From the NCBI GenBank assembly GCA_946894095.1, contig OX335653.1:4221001-4285000 (forward strand): a DNA stretch of 64,000 nt, in the 5' to 3' direction. The DNA comes from Incurvaria masculella (lineage: Eukaryota > Arthropoda > Insecta > Lepidoptera > Incurvariidae). The notes below the pieces were generated by a model. That model was not told the DNA's origin, ran no database searches, and worked only from the letters and a program-made list of their open reading frames with translations. Position numbers and translations under genes: made by a program. Shown piece by piece: positions 45,536 to 56,468 of this stretch (position 1 is the stretch's first letter; each line of letters opens with the position of its first letter).

Positions 45536-45850
45536 ATGCACTCTTTTTAACCGACTTATAAAAAGGAAAAGGTTCTCAATTCGTCTGTATGGTTTTTTTT
45601 GCTTTTTTTTTGTTTGTTACCTCATAACTTTCGCCTGGGTGAACCGATTTTGATGATTATTTTTTTATTTGAAAGCTGGTGCTTCTCATGTGGTCCCGTT
45701 TTAATTTGGTTTAGTTCTGACAATGATATCCATGAGAAAATTATAAAAATCTTAAATTTGTATTAATTAGTTGCGCGAAAAATGGAGGAAAAACTCAACC
45801 GATTTCGAGGATTCTTTTTTTATGGAAAGGACGTGTACAAATTAGTTAGT
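45536..45850. repeat. dispersed repeat, '[t/a]accgacttataaaa' family
   Basis: Begins 'ttttaaccgacttataaaaa', then 'aaggttctcaattcgtctgt' and 'aactttcgcctgggtgaacc'. I recognise the layout as a common lepidopteran repeat, but cannot name it. Confidence 0.5.
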
Positions 45851-45905
45851 GGACTTCAGATTCACTAAGAATAAGCAAATAAAAAAAACCTTTAAACAAA
45901 AAATT

Positions 45906-46112
45906 AACCGACTTCAAAGAAAAAGCACTAAAAAGTAAAAAAAATATAGTCATTTTTGTAGTTACGATTATTGTTATTTTTTGAGTCGGTGTCAGCCAAA
46001 GTAGCCAAGGTTGTCTTGACTGGCGCAGCGCGTGCCCGGCTGACCCCGACTCTAAAAATAACAATAATCGCAATTATTTTTTTTTTTTAGTGCTTTTTCT
46101 TTGAAGTCGGTT
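45906..46112. mobile_element. MITE with about 28-bp terminal inverted repeats
   Basis: Starts AACCGACTTCAAAGAAAAAG and ends with its mirror CTTTTTCTTTGAAGTCGGTT. Inner arms 'gattattgttattttt...agtcgg' and 'ccgactctaaaaataacaataatc' also pair, so the 207-bp element folds almost end to end around a GC-rich loop (ggcgcagcgcgtgcccgg). Confidence 0.85.
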
Positions 46113-46900
46113 ACTGTTTTTGTTAAACGTTTTGACACCTCGACTGTTGACATCCATTGTACCGGACCATGTTGCCAGACTTTTTTTGGTAGAATTAGAG
46201 GAATTAATTTCATTTCAACATGATGGTGAGCAATGTAATTTGACCCTAAAATTTTATTAAAAATAAACAGTTTCGTTTAAGGTGACTGATTAATTTACCT
46301 CCACCAAAGTGTTAAATATATATTGCTCGAGTTATTTTATAACATATCTAAATACGTGAATATGAAAACTAATTGGAATTGTTAGTAAAAATAACATTTT
46401 AAAAATTGACAGCAGCAGAACTCGTTATGATTTACTCATAGGCTTAGACTGTGAAGACATACAGAGTCAACTGACGGATGAGACCAAAATCGTTTAATAC
46501 AAAATGTAATGACATTTCTTTTCTTACTCAAAACAATTTCTAAATCACTGTGTAGCTTCAAAATAATGATCTGAAGTCATGTTTTAAGTTTTACTTTGAA
46601 ATATTGAGGAAAAATTAAGAAATTTGATCGACAAAGACTCAGGGGTCATCCCTTATTTACCAGCAAAAAAGGGGTTTTTTCCGGGTTTTGTACTCCCGTT
46701 CACTAAACAATCTATAAATACACAGTTCATCATGCTTTCTCTAAATAAAACTAGAGAAATCATAAACATTTCAGAAGTTGTCTCATCGGGCAGATGTGTT
46801 CCATCTCCCTCTAACTCGGGGTAGCGGTACTCGAATTGACGTCTCACTCCCACGCTTCGTTCGTCTTGTAAGCACAGCGCGCTATGCTAGGTCTATGGAT
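46113..46900. other. spacer
   Basis: No exon or element recognised. Confidence 0.4.
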
Positions 46901-47148
46901 TCACTTCACTTTTACGTAATAACCATCGTCGGTTTGATGATAGCTGGGAGGTTCGTGGTTGTGGTCGGTGTTCATTTTGAGGATTTCAAGCCGATGGTTG
47001 GTTGTGATTTTCGCTTTGCAGACATCCTTCGCGGAATGGCGGGAGCAGATCCACTTATAGGTCGTTTTGGTTACGTGATGTTTGCAGAATGAGTATTCTC
47101 GAAACATGAGCAAATAGTTTCCGTTCTTGATCGGCAGTAACGTTATTT
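46901..47148 (-). CDS. mod(mdg4): FLYWCH alternative terminal exon
   Basis: Acceptor 'cttttgcag', then 'aa', then ITLLPIKNGNYLLMFREY; 81 residues to TGA. W-I-C, C-x8-C (CSRHSAKDVC), HNHEPPSYHQ, end DGYYVKVK (one residue past the usual stop). Sister of 43468 and 44844. Confidence 0.93.
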
Positions 47149-48868
47149 CTGCAAAAGTCGATATCCGTAAAACATTGAAAAATATGGACAGAGATAGTAA
47201 AAGGGAATGCAAATAATACGTACACCAGTTATAGCAGTGAAACATAATGAAAAAAAAAACGCCCATATAACTTTCTGTGTAAAATTAAGTAGAATATATA
47301 ACTCATAAGATTTGATATGGATTTGCGTTTACTTTATTACTAACGTAAGCAAAATATTTACTGGTATATTAATGAGTATAATGGTATTAATACCATTTGC
47401 TCTTTCAATCTGAAGTTGCGGTAAGGTCCTTTTAAACAACCAAAGTGTTTCTTGAATGCATGTTTGCTTGAATTTAATAATTGTAATACGACATCCAAAA
47501 CAGATACTGTAAACTGATACAGAAAATCAGCAAATGGTTTCATTTAATGTGGGGTAAATTAGTGACAAAATTAATAATGTGTTTAAAATAATTTAAAATT
47601 TTGAAAACAATTAAACGATAACATTTAATTTACTTTATTAAATACGCATAAACGTTCTTTACAATTGCAAACAAATGATAATTATTTGTATTAAAGTCTC
47701 TTTCTAGTCATAAAATGTTCATATTGAGGTAATTATGGTCGATAATTTGTTTTAACACTTTGTGAAATAGTATTTAAGTACTTAAGAATAGTTCTTGAAG
47801 ATAACTATTAGGTAAGCCGCTCTGTCTAATCCCATAATTAGGTTCTCTTCCGGAGTTCATCTTTACCACGGAGAATGTTCTTTGAAGGTTGCATAAAGCA
47901 ATATCTCCACCCCCTTTCTGCCATCTCTCTCTCGCAAAACAGGAAGGGATTGTACAGGCACATTCCCAAAATAATAACCAACCTATCCTATAGATCCTAT
48001 ATGAACAGAGTCCGTGGAGGCTAACGCCCAAGGCACCTACATGATTTAAGGGGGTGTTACCACCCGATCACATTTAATTACATAAGGGCGTAAGTGAAAG
48101 CACATTTTATAATTTAAAAAAATAACTACAACTGATTTTGAAATTTAAAAAAGATGAAAGATAAATTCATTATTTAGCTGTATTTGAAACATATGATTAT
48201 ATATATCTGAGGCTACCTTTCTTTGTTCAAACTTTATTATGCATTTTTTTACATATTTGCCCCGTTTGAGCAATCAAAGCATCGGGGTCTTACAGTTTTG
48301 CCTTTTAATTATGGTTAGACCATAAATCTAAAATGTTATTTTTTATTAATCGGAATTAATTGTAGTTGTTTTTAAATTAAATCAAATGTTGTTCTACTTA
48401 CGCTATTATGGAACTAAATGCAATTAGGTGCTAAACGCCCTCAAAGAAACACCTGCACTGAGAAAAGGGACGTATTGTATATTTTGGTTAAATGTTATCT
48501 AGTTCCATCAGCACAATTTTAGTACACTCAACTATACAATTAAGTGTAGTCACAACAACCACTCGGCGATAGCCAACACGATCAAGTAAAACCTTAAGAT
48601 TTAGCAAGTTGAGTTTAATTTAGACATAATGCTCATCATCATCATATCAAATAATAGCATATGAGCTACAAAAATACTAGTTTAGTATTTTTAATCACAT
48701 AGCATTTGGCATGCACCTGATATAGTTGAATTTTCCAGATCATTTCAACTAGAAACGTTTTAGTAACTGTGGCCAGACTCTTGGCCTGTCCCGTTATTAC
48801 CCGATTTTCGGGATGCGGTGACAGAACATTAGAAACTATTTATCTATCACGATACCTTCCTCATTTTG
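47149..48868. other. spacer
   Basis: The longest stretch (1.7 kb) with nothing recognised. The small GC-richer piece 47860-48060 has no identified family. Confidence 0.4.
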
Positions 48869-49258
48869 AGCGGCTCAAAGCCTAGTGGAGCGGGGACTGA
48901 CCTAGCGTACCAGAGGCCTGGGTTCAATTCCGACATGCACCACTGTATTTCTCTTTCCGAGTTCGATAAGTGCTTTTCGTCACGAATGCGAGCTGCTCCA
49001 TGGTTCGGAATCCATGTAAAACTGTAGGTCTCTTCCCCTACCAGTTTAAGCCCGCCCGGGTTGGTACCATCGCATTGTATAGAAAGATGGTCGAAGCGGC
49101 AATGAAAAATTGGCCGTGTTTTCCAACCAGTTCAATGTAGCCGTGCTCATAAAGGGAAGGTCCTGGCATGGCACCTAATTCCTTCGGGAATAAGGTGTAT
49201 TGGGCTAATATCATAACGGTCGTTGTGTGGTATTAACCATCCGTGTCAGGTCGCATAA
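48869..49258 (+). mobile_element. SINE, tRNA-derived type
   Basis: Same orientation and extent as 40648-41052: 'agtggagcggggactg', 'gggttcaattccgacatgc', and '...gtcaggtcgcat' followed by an (AT)n tail in place of poly(A). It ends just left of the tail array 49313. Confidence 0.78.
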
Positions 49259-49312
49259 ATATATATATGGTCGATCATCTTCCATTCAATGCGATGGTAA
49301 CATCGGAATGAT

Positions 49313-49758
49313 TCACGACAACTTCACATATTCGCCATCGGCGGTTACATGATACTTAGGCGGATCGTGGTTGTGATCGATGTTCATCTGGATGACGCCG
49401 AGCTGATGGTTCGTGGTGATGCTCGCTCGGCAGATCTTCGTTACAAAACGACGGGAGCAACACCACCCGAGCCTACCTTTGGTTTCGTAGTTTTGGTCGA
49501 TCATCTTTCATTCAATGCGATGACATTAGAATGATTCACGACAACTTCACATATTCGCCATCGGCGGTTACATGATACTTGGGCGAATCGTGGTTGTGAT
49601 CGATGTTCATCTTGATGACGCCGAGCTGATGGTTCGTGGTGATGCTCGCTCGGCAGATCTTCGTTGCAAAACGACGGGAGCAACACCACCCGAGCCTACC
49701 TTTGGTTTCGTAGTTTTGGTCGATCATCTTTCATTCAATGTGAGGACATTAGAATGAT
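49313..49758 (-). repeat. tandem array of exon copies, 2 x 223 bp
   Basis: Copies ending at 49313 and 49536 repeat exon 49759 with a period of exactly 223. Both keep all four zinc ligands (W-C-C, C-x8-C, HNH), the stop and an open frame, but lack the first 25 or so residues and an evident acceptor. The upstream join reads '...gatgatcgaccaaaactacg'. In both copies W-M-C of the parent has become W-C-C, so they copied each other after the first duplication. Confidence 0.92.
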
Positions 49759-50006
49759 TCACGACAACTTCACATATTCGCCATCGGCGGTTACATGATA
49801 CTTGGGCGGTTCGTGGTTGTGATCGATGTTCATCTTGATGACGCCGAGCTGATGGTTCGTGGTGATGCTCGCTCGGCAGATCTTCGTTGCAAAACGACGG
49901 GAGCACATCCACCCAAGCCTACCTTTGGTTTCGTAGTTTTTTGAAAATGTATATCCCCGATGCATGATCAAGTGCTTTCCTCTCTTGGTCGGCAGCAAAG
50001 TAAACT
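49759..50006 (-). CDS. mod(mdg4): FLYWCH alternative terminal exon, parent of 223-bp array
   Basis: Acceptor 'atttttccag', then 'ag', then FTLLPTKRGKHLIMHRGY; 81 residues to TGA. W-M-C, C-x8-C (CSRRFATKIC), HNHEPPKYHV, end DGEYVKLS. Sister of 51231 and 52864 in sequence and in intron flank (all have '[a/g]cccatggt' or '[a/g]accatggt' 40-60 bp upstream). Confidence 0.93.
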
Positions 50007-50599
50007 CTGGAAAAATGTAGATTAAAGTTTGATAGCTTTCTTAAAACCCATGGTCGATGGTTCATGAATTATCCAGAAAAACATTAACAAAAGGAACTAA
50101 ATATTAACCTACAGTAAAATAAACTTTAAAATCATTTTTTTTACCGTGAATGAGTGAACCACATTGTCAAGGAAAAAATATGTATATTTATTTATATATG
50201 TTTATCGCACTAAAAACAATTTTAACAAAATGGATAACTTAATGACAGAGGAGACCTTCCCTTTATAGAAAAGGCTTCAACCATAGTAATAAAAATTAAA
50301 TTACATAAATCTAAACTATTTTTTGTTAAAACTAATCATTTTCAAGCGAACAATGCAACTCCTTATTAAATTAGTTGTAAGTTTTATTGTGAATGCGCAA
50401 TGTCGACAAATTGAATGTACTTGCTTTTTTTTTAAACTTGCTTCCTATATTGCAGCCGAAAGGCCTGTTTAGGTGGTAATTTCTTACAAATTGGATATTT
50501 TACATAAAATTTACACAATAGGCCGTTGTGTGTGCAATAGAAAGTAACATTTTTATCCATCCATTGGCCATCACACCAATAGTAATGTTAACAATTTAT
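50007..50599. other. spacer
   Basis: Nothing recognised beyond the shared intronic flank next to the exon. Confidence 0.4.
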
Positions 50600-50768
50600 C
50601 ATGTTACTGACATTAATAAGTTACTTAAGTTACATTTCGTTACTTAAATTAAAACGTTTCTTAAGTTACATGTGGTTACTTAAATTAACAAGTTACTCAA
50701 GAAACGCTTCGTTACTTAAATTAACAAGTTAATTAAGTTGCATTTCGTTACTTAAAATGACGAGTTAC
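50600..50768. repeat. minisatellite, 'ttacttaaattaacaagtta' unit
   Basis: About four and a half copies of a unit near 37 bp built on 'aagttacttaagttacatttcgttacttaaatta', with small changes. It directly abuts the TTAA-flanked MITE. Confidence 0.8.
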
Positions 50769-50772
50769 TTAA

Positions 50773-51191
50773 GGTGGTCCAACCCGGCGGGACTAACTCA
50801 TTCGCGGGCACTGTAGCGCTCTGGGACCTTCTGTTTCAAAAAAAGAGATAGGCTCCGTGATGAGGAAGATGCAACATGTCCACAAAAAGACAATGTGCAT
50901 AGTGTATGATTTGGTAAGATTTACGAAAATTTTGATGAAAACGACTTATAGCTAAAAGTAAACCACCACCGCTGTAGTCACAAATAGAACAAAAACCAAA
51001 TAGATTATAAATCTTGATTAAATAAGCTATAAAACTTAGAAACCAAACATATTTTTACAATTCCAACGGTCATCAGACATCTAGTTCGATCAAATAAAGC
51101 TCTTTTGAGCAAAATTTGGGATCTCTGATAAGAAATATGGGCGTGATCTTCTTTACCCGTTTGTATGGGTAGATGAGCGGGTTAGGCCACC
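50773..51191. mobile_element. TTAA-flanked MITE, copy 1
   Basis: Terminal inverted repeats GGTGGTCCAACCCGGC and GCGGGTTAGGCCACC, bounded by TTAA at 50769-50772 and 51192-51195. It is 419 bp, with no open frame. The TTAA duplication is that of piggyBac-type elements, but the ends do not show the usual CCC start, so superfamily is open. A longer copy (542 bp) is at 54822. Confidence 0.85.
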
Positions 51192-51230
51192 TTAAGGTAA
51201 CAAATGAAACCACATCTTTACAATCATTTA

Positions 51231-51475
51231 CTACACTTTTATATATTTCCCATCAGAGGTTTTATGATATTTAGGAGGAGCGTGGCTGTGATCTACGTTC
51301 ATTTTGATGATGCCGAGCTGATGGTCGGTGGTAATCCTCGCTCTGCAGCCACTCCTTGTTAAACGACTGGAGCAAAGCCACCCGAATGTAATTTTGGATT
51401 CGTGGTTTTTAGAGAATGTGTATCCTCTATACATAAGCAAATGCTTTCCGTTCTTGATTGGTAAAAAAGTAAATT
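51231..51475 (-). CDS. mod(mdg4): FLYWCH alternative terminal exon
   Basis: Acceptor 'atttttgcag', then 'aa', then FTFLPIKNGKHLLMYRGY; 80 residues to TAG. W-L-C, C-x8-C (CSSRLTRSGC), H-S-H (the only HSH in the set), HAPPKYHK, end DGKYIKV. The MITE at 50773-51191 sits only about 40 bp beyond its stop, so any 3' UTR must run into it. Confidence 0.93.
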
Positions 51476-52439
51476 CTGCAAAAATATGGATTACAGTTTC
51501 AACAGTTTCTTTGCAACCATGGTGGAGAGTATTTTTTTATTTTATACTTAAAAAAAAAACATACTTGGCTATACCATTTTTTTTTCAAATATTTTAATAG
51601 TAAATTAAAATTAATAGGTTCCTTATTTTTAAAGCATTTTATTACTGTAATCGAACCAAATATCGAGACAGAGTTTAGTGCGAGAAGAGTATAAAAGTAT
51701 AATTTTAGTTTAGCAGAATAAGTAACAAATGTCAAACATTTACAATGGAGAAGTCATGAGTAAATATTGTTAAATATTGTTTATTATTTTATTGTTTATT
51801 TATCATTAGCCAGTTCAGCAATCCCAGCGAAGAAGAACTGCTAAGAAACTCCGCTGGATTTTTGTACAACGTCCAGTTAGTCTAAGTTCAACAAAGTATT
51901 TTCCTCTGCTTACAGTCACAGGTAAAAACAGTAAATTGATATGAATTGACGAGAATCAACAATTCATGTCATATGCAACATGTGCGTAATGACAAATATC
52001 CGTTTATTTGTAAAGACCATGCCCACCATCTAACATGTCGCCAATTGGAGCAAGCCAGTCCCTACAAACAGCACGCCGGGCACAGCTATCGCCTCTCTCA
52101 ACCATATTTTAGGGAATTAGGAGACCGAACTTAGCGTCACCGCAAGCAAGGCCCTTAAAGCGATGCACTACTCCACTGGCAACAAGAAAAATATGTGAAA
52201 CCTTAGTACGATTTAGTTTTAATACTATTGTTTCTGCCAAGAACTACTACAGATACCTCTAAATATTTTATATTTCTTTAAATATACATAATATATAACA
52301 CATGCTGCAAGGGCTTGGCTACGTTAAAAAAAATCAATTGGCCCGCATATATTTACGTGCATGTCTAAGAGCCAACTAAGTGATTCGTCGATCTTGGTTG
52401 GAATTCCACGTAAAATTGTAGATTCCCCTTTATTACTTA
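51476..52439. other. spacer; copied cassette flank
   Basis: 51540-51735 ('acatacttggctatacca...attactgtaatcgaac...agaataagtaac') is matched by 53220-53400 upstream of exon 52864, so a 300-bp or longer intronic flank was duplicated with the exon. Confidence 0.6.
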
Positions 52440-52680
52440 CTAGATGGTTAGCCCGCCCTGGTTGGTACCATCGCAATGAATGAACAATGGTCAAAGCGGC
52501 AGTTTGAGCTCGGTTACATTAAACTGGATGGAAAACACGGACAATTTTCATTGCCGCTTCGACCATCGTTCATTCAATGCGATGGTACCAACCCGGGCGG
52601 GATTAACCCTACCACCTAGAAAGTAAGGAAAGTGACCTACAGTTTTACTTGGAATCCGAACCACGGCCAGCATCAACGGT
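52440..52680. mobile_element. two partial SINE copies in opposite orientation
   Basis: 52440-52510 carries the plus-orientation 'tagcccgccctggttggtaccatcg'. 52535-52680 carries the reverse orientation ('ggatggaaaacacggac', 'ccgcttcgaccatcg', 'ggtaccaacccgggcggg'). A nested or inverted insertion pair. Confidence 0.7.
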
Positions 52681-52863
52681 TGAAAATGGTCACCCATCCA
52701 GAACCCAACGGCGCTTACCCAGCTTATCGAATCTCAAGCCGTCGCCCCACTGGTCGTTCTAAACCTAAAATGGTTAATTGTATTGCCCTATGCAGCACAA
52801 AATATAGGTCAATCAACAGATATTTAATAGACAAATAATTGAGCCACAATCATAGACAATTCG

Positions 52864-53108
52864 CTACAATTTTAGATATTTCCCATCAGAGGTTTTATGA
52901 TACTTGGGAGGTGAGTGATTGTGATCGATGTTCATTTTGATGACGCCGAGCTGACGGTCGGTGGTGATAGTCGCTTTGCAGGCTTTCTTTGCTGAACGAC
53001 GAGAGCAAGTCCACCCAAGTTTACCTTTTGCTTCGTAGTATTTGGAGAATGTGTATTCTTGATACATGATCAAATGCTTTCCACTCACGGTCGGTATTAA
53101 AGTAAACT
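52864..53108 (-). CDS. mod(mdg4): FLYWCH alternative terminal exon
   Basis: Acceptor 'atatttgcag', then 'ag', then FTLIPTVSGKHLIMYQEY; 80 residues to TAG. W-T-C, C-x8-C (CSRRSAKKAC), HNHSPPKYHK, end DGKYLKL. Last exon of the C-x8-C block. Confidence 0.93.
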
Positions 53109-54734
53109 CTGCAAATATACGGATTATATTTTTACCTGTTTCTTAGAGCCCATGGTTTAAGGCAATATATATTTTAAAAACAACAATAAAAGGTTAATTT
53201 TTTATTGCATTCTTAAAAAAAATACATACTTAGCTATATATTAAAATATTTTAATGGCATATCAAATGAATAAGTTACTTATTTTTATAGTATTTAATTA
53301 CTGTAATCGACTCAAATACTTTTCAGACGAAGATAATGTTGTTCAAATTCAGCATAAAAAGTAGCATTTTCGTTTAACAGAAAAAGTAACGTTTGTCAAA
53401 AATATTATACAGGGTCTCGTAATGGCCAGTAAAATTTAAATTTGATTGAAACAAACAAAAAAGTTTAATAAATGTTTGCTGAATATCCTCTTAATAAATT
53501 GTTTGACTTTCCATACAAAGTAATTCGATAATTTACTGTAAAAAGTTTTTAACGTTCCGTAAGAACGTGGGAACGTTGTTGTACTTGGACATGGATGGCT
53601 AATATTAAATTAATGTACTGGCCGTTTATATGCCTGTATATATTATATTTCAATATATTTTTTCTTTAAATAGAAAAATGGGTCCCTTTCGCGCGATGGG
53701 TTTTAAACATCAGAATCATCAACATTAATGTAGAAGCAGATGTCATTATGGTTCAATATTTTAATTTCCGCCTTCATGTGGACACAAAAGTCGAATTAAG
53801 TAGTAAGTTAACTTAAACTTTCATTTCATTTCATTTCATTTTTATTCATCTTATAGGTACATTACATACACTCAGATACGTCAGATGGTTGCAATAAGTA
53901 ACATACAAATTTTTACACTACACTACTCAGATCACTACTACTATACATCTCAGATCATATAAACATATCTATTATTATAAAGTTTTACTTTCATCATCAG
54001 CTGTTAAGAGGCCTTGTCATAAATAGAGAGTCAGATAAAAAAGAATACATTAATTATTAGATAGACTACTTTATATCGAACATCTTACGTCAGATTTCGC
54101 GATAAATAGCAAGCGAAAGATGATTTCATTACTCTTAAAATTATGTAAAAAAAATTACTTCATTGTTACAAGCATACAATATTTTATATATCAGGTTTTA
54201 ATAACAGTAACAAAGAAAAGTAAAAAATAAATCTCTTCGAGTTATTAATAAAAATATAATATTGTAAAAATTTACGAAAAATCTTAAGTTTAGTATAGTA
54301 TATATCTTAAGTATAGCTCATAAAGATGTAAAATATATATCGTGCACAAGTTTGCTGAGCATCAGTCAACAACGATGTAAATTTAAATGCCGTCTTACAC
54401 ATATAGAGCATTTTCTTATCTGTTCGGATACATTAATTTTAAAATAAAATATTGTATGAAAAGATTTTAAATTATTCATTCTGATACAGCATTTTCTGGT
54501 AACTGTTTACATCTAAACAATTGTAATTATTTTCTCTGGCGCTGCACAAAGATAAATATGTAATACCCGTACGATTTAATATCATGAAAATACATAAAAA
54601 TAAATACATTTCATTACTTTAGTTATTATATTTATGTTTGTTTATATATATTATATTTTATTTAAATGAAATTAAGAAAATATTTATTTATATTATATTT
54701 ATAACAATTATTTCCCTAAATTTATTAACTTAAG
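53109..54734. other. spacer
   Basis: Copied intronic flank up to about 53400, a small SINE 3'-end fragment near 53588-53640, a (TTTCA)n run at 53820-53845, then AT-rich sequence with nothing recognised. Confidence 0.45.
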
Positions 54735-55755
54735 AGGATGGTCCCATAAATATCCGACCTATCAGAGAAAACACATTTTTTATTACTTGTTATTTCTTCA
54801 CAAAGTCTTATTTTAACTTAAGGTGGCCCAACCCGGCGGGCCCAACTCATTCGCGGGCACGGTACAAAACCGTGCTGTTGCGCTCTGGGACCTTCTCTGT
54901 TTCAAAGAATAAGACAGGCTCCGTGATGAGGAAGATGCAACATGTCCACAAAAAAGACAATGTGCATAGTGTATGATTTGGTAAGATTTACGAAAATTTT
55001 AATTTCAAAACTACTTATAGCTAAAAGTAAACCACGACCGCTGTAGTCAAAAATCTAACAAAAACCAAAAAGATCATAAATCTTGATTAAACAAGCTATG
55101 TCTGATGACTAATCTTTTTACGATGTTCTTATTTTATCATTGCGTAATCCACCTCCAAAGTTATTGTATAAAACGCGCGACAAATTCGAACTTTCGGACC
55201 TTATAACTTAGAAACCAAACACAATTTTACAATACCAATGGTCATCAGACATCTAGTTCGATCAAATAAAGCTATTTTGAGCAAAATTTTGGATCTCTGA
55301 CAAGAAATATGGGCGTGATCTTCTTTCCCCTTTTGTATGGGGAGATGAGCGGGTTGGGCCACCTTAATACACTTTTTCCAGCGATGTTCGATAGCTTCGA
55401 TACCTTGTTCATAATGAGAACCGACGATCTCCTCAAAATAGCGATAAACCGTAGACTCTACTTCTTCGTTGTTGGTAAATCGTTTACCGCCGAGCCATTT
55501 TTTCAAGTTTGGAAAGATTAAAAAATAATCCGAGGGGGCCAAATCTGGCGAATAAGGGACACGAGGAAGCAATTGGGACTTTAACTCATTGATTTTGGCC
55601 ATCGCAATTACGGACCTGTGAACTGGTGCATTGTCTTATCTCGATGAAACAAAACTTAATTTTTTGCCAAATGTAGCCGTTTTTTTTTATTTCATCACTG
55701 AAACGCTGCAATAAGATCGCATGATATTCACCGTTGATTGTACACAAAAAATAAT
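54735..55755 (-). pseudogene. mariner transposase 3' half, interrupted by a MITE
   Basis: The minus frame 55201-55602 starts MAKINELKSQLLPRVPYSPDL and continues with APSDY, NLKKWLGGKRFTNNEEVES, and IEAIEHRWKKCI. This is the last catalytic-Asp region and the C-terminus of a mariner transposase. Upstream pieces to about 55750 show LLQRFSDEIKK in another frame. The coding tail is broken at 55367 by the TTAA-flanked MITE. The mariner's own 3' end, with 'ggtcggatatttatgggacc', lies on the other side, at 54740-54770. Confidence 0.78.
54822..55363. mobile_element. TTAA-flanked MITE, copy 2 (nested in mariner)
   Basis: Ends GGTGGCCCAACCCGGC and GCGGGTTGGGCCACC, with TTAA at 54818-54821 and 55364-55367. 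It is 542 bp and shares blocks with copy 1 ('ctcattcgcgggcac', 'gtgatgaggaagatgcaac', 'tggtcatcagacatctagtt', 'gatgagcgggtt'). Copy 1 lacks an inner piece corresponding to about 55100-55200. Confidence 0.88.
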
Positions 55756-55765
55756 GAGTAATGTT

Positions 55766-56229
55766 CTATAACTTCACGTACTTCCCATCTTGGATAAAGT
55801 GGTAAGCGGGTGGTTCGTGATCGTGGTCGTTCCTAACAGATACCACTCGGTACGTCTTCGCGGTGTGCATACTGGCCTTGCAGCCCTCTCTTGATAGGAA
55901 CACACCCAGTTCAGAATAGGTTTTTCCAGTGATTTATTCCAGATCAGCCTTTTCGTGTGAATTGTCAACTCTTAACTGTACATAAATGAATGAGTAATAT
56001 TCTATAACTTCACATAATTCCCACCTTGGGTGAAGTGGTAAGCGGGTGGTTCGTGATCGTGGTCACTGCTAACAGAAACCACTCGGTACGTGTGCGTTGT
56101 GTGCATACTGGCCTTGCAGCCCCTCTTATGAGAGGAACACACCCAGTACAGAATATTTTTCAGTGATTTATTCCAAACCAGCTTTTTCGTGTAAACTGTC
56201 AACCTGTACAAAAAATAATGAGTAATGTT
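55766..56229 (-). repeat. tandem array of exon copies, 2 x about 232 bp
   Basis: Copies of exon 56230 end at 55766 and 56002 (periods 236 and 228). The 56002 copy is open with all four zinc ligands (W-V-C, C-x6-C, HDH), but its first strand is replaced by an unrelated TVYTKKLVWNKSLKN. The 55766 copy has the same replacement and a 1-nt frameshift between the two Cys. No acceptor is evident in front of either. Confidence 0.9.
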
Positions 56230-56468
56230 CTATAACTTCACATACTTCCCATCTTGGGTAAAGTGGTAAGCGGGCGGTTCGTGATCGTGGTCGTTCCTAA
56301 CAGAAACCACTCGGTACGTGTGCGTGGTGTGCATACTGGCCTTGCAGCCCCTCTTATGAGAGGAACACACCCAGTACAGAATACGTTTTGATTTCCCGGT
56401 GATGCTAAAGGTGTATCCCTGGTACAACATGATGTTCTTTCCTTGTGGTGTCGGTATAAGAACGCCTT
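56230..56468 (-). CDS. mod(mdg4): FLYWCH alternative terminal exon, parent of 232-bp array
   Basis: Acceptor 'attgttgcag', then 'aa', then GVLIPTPQGKNIMLYQGY; 78 residues to TAG. W-V-C, C-x6-C (CSSHKRGC), HDHEPPAYHF, end DGKYVKL. It resembles 57743 and 62582 (YWVCSS or YWSCSS, HTT or RTS middle), the x6 group at the right end of the window. Confidence 0.93.
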
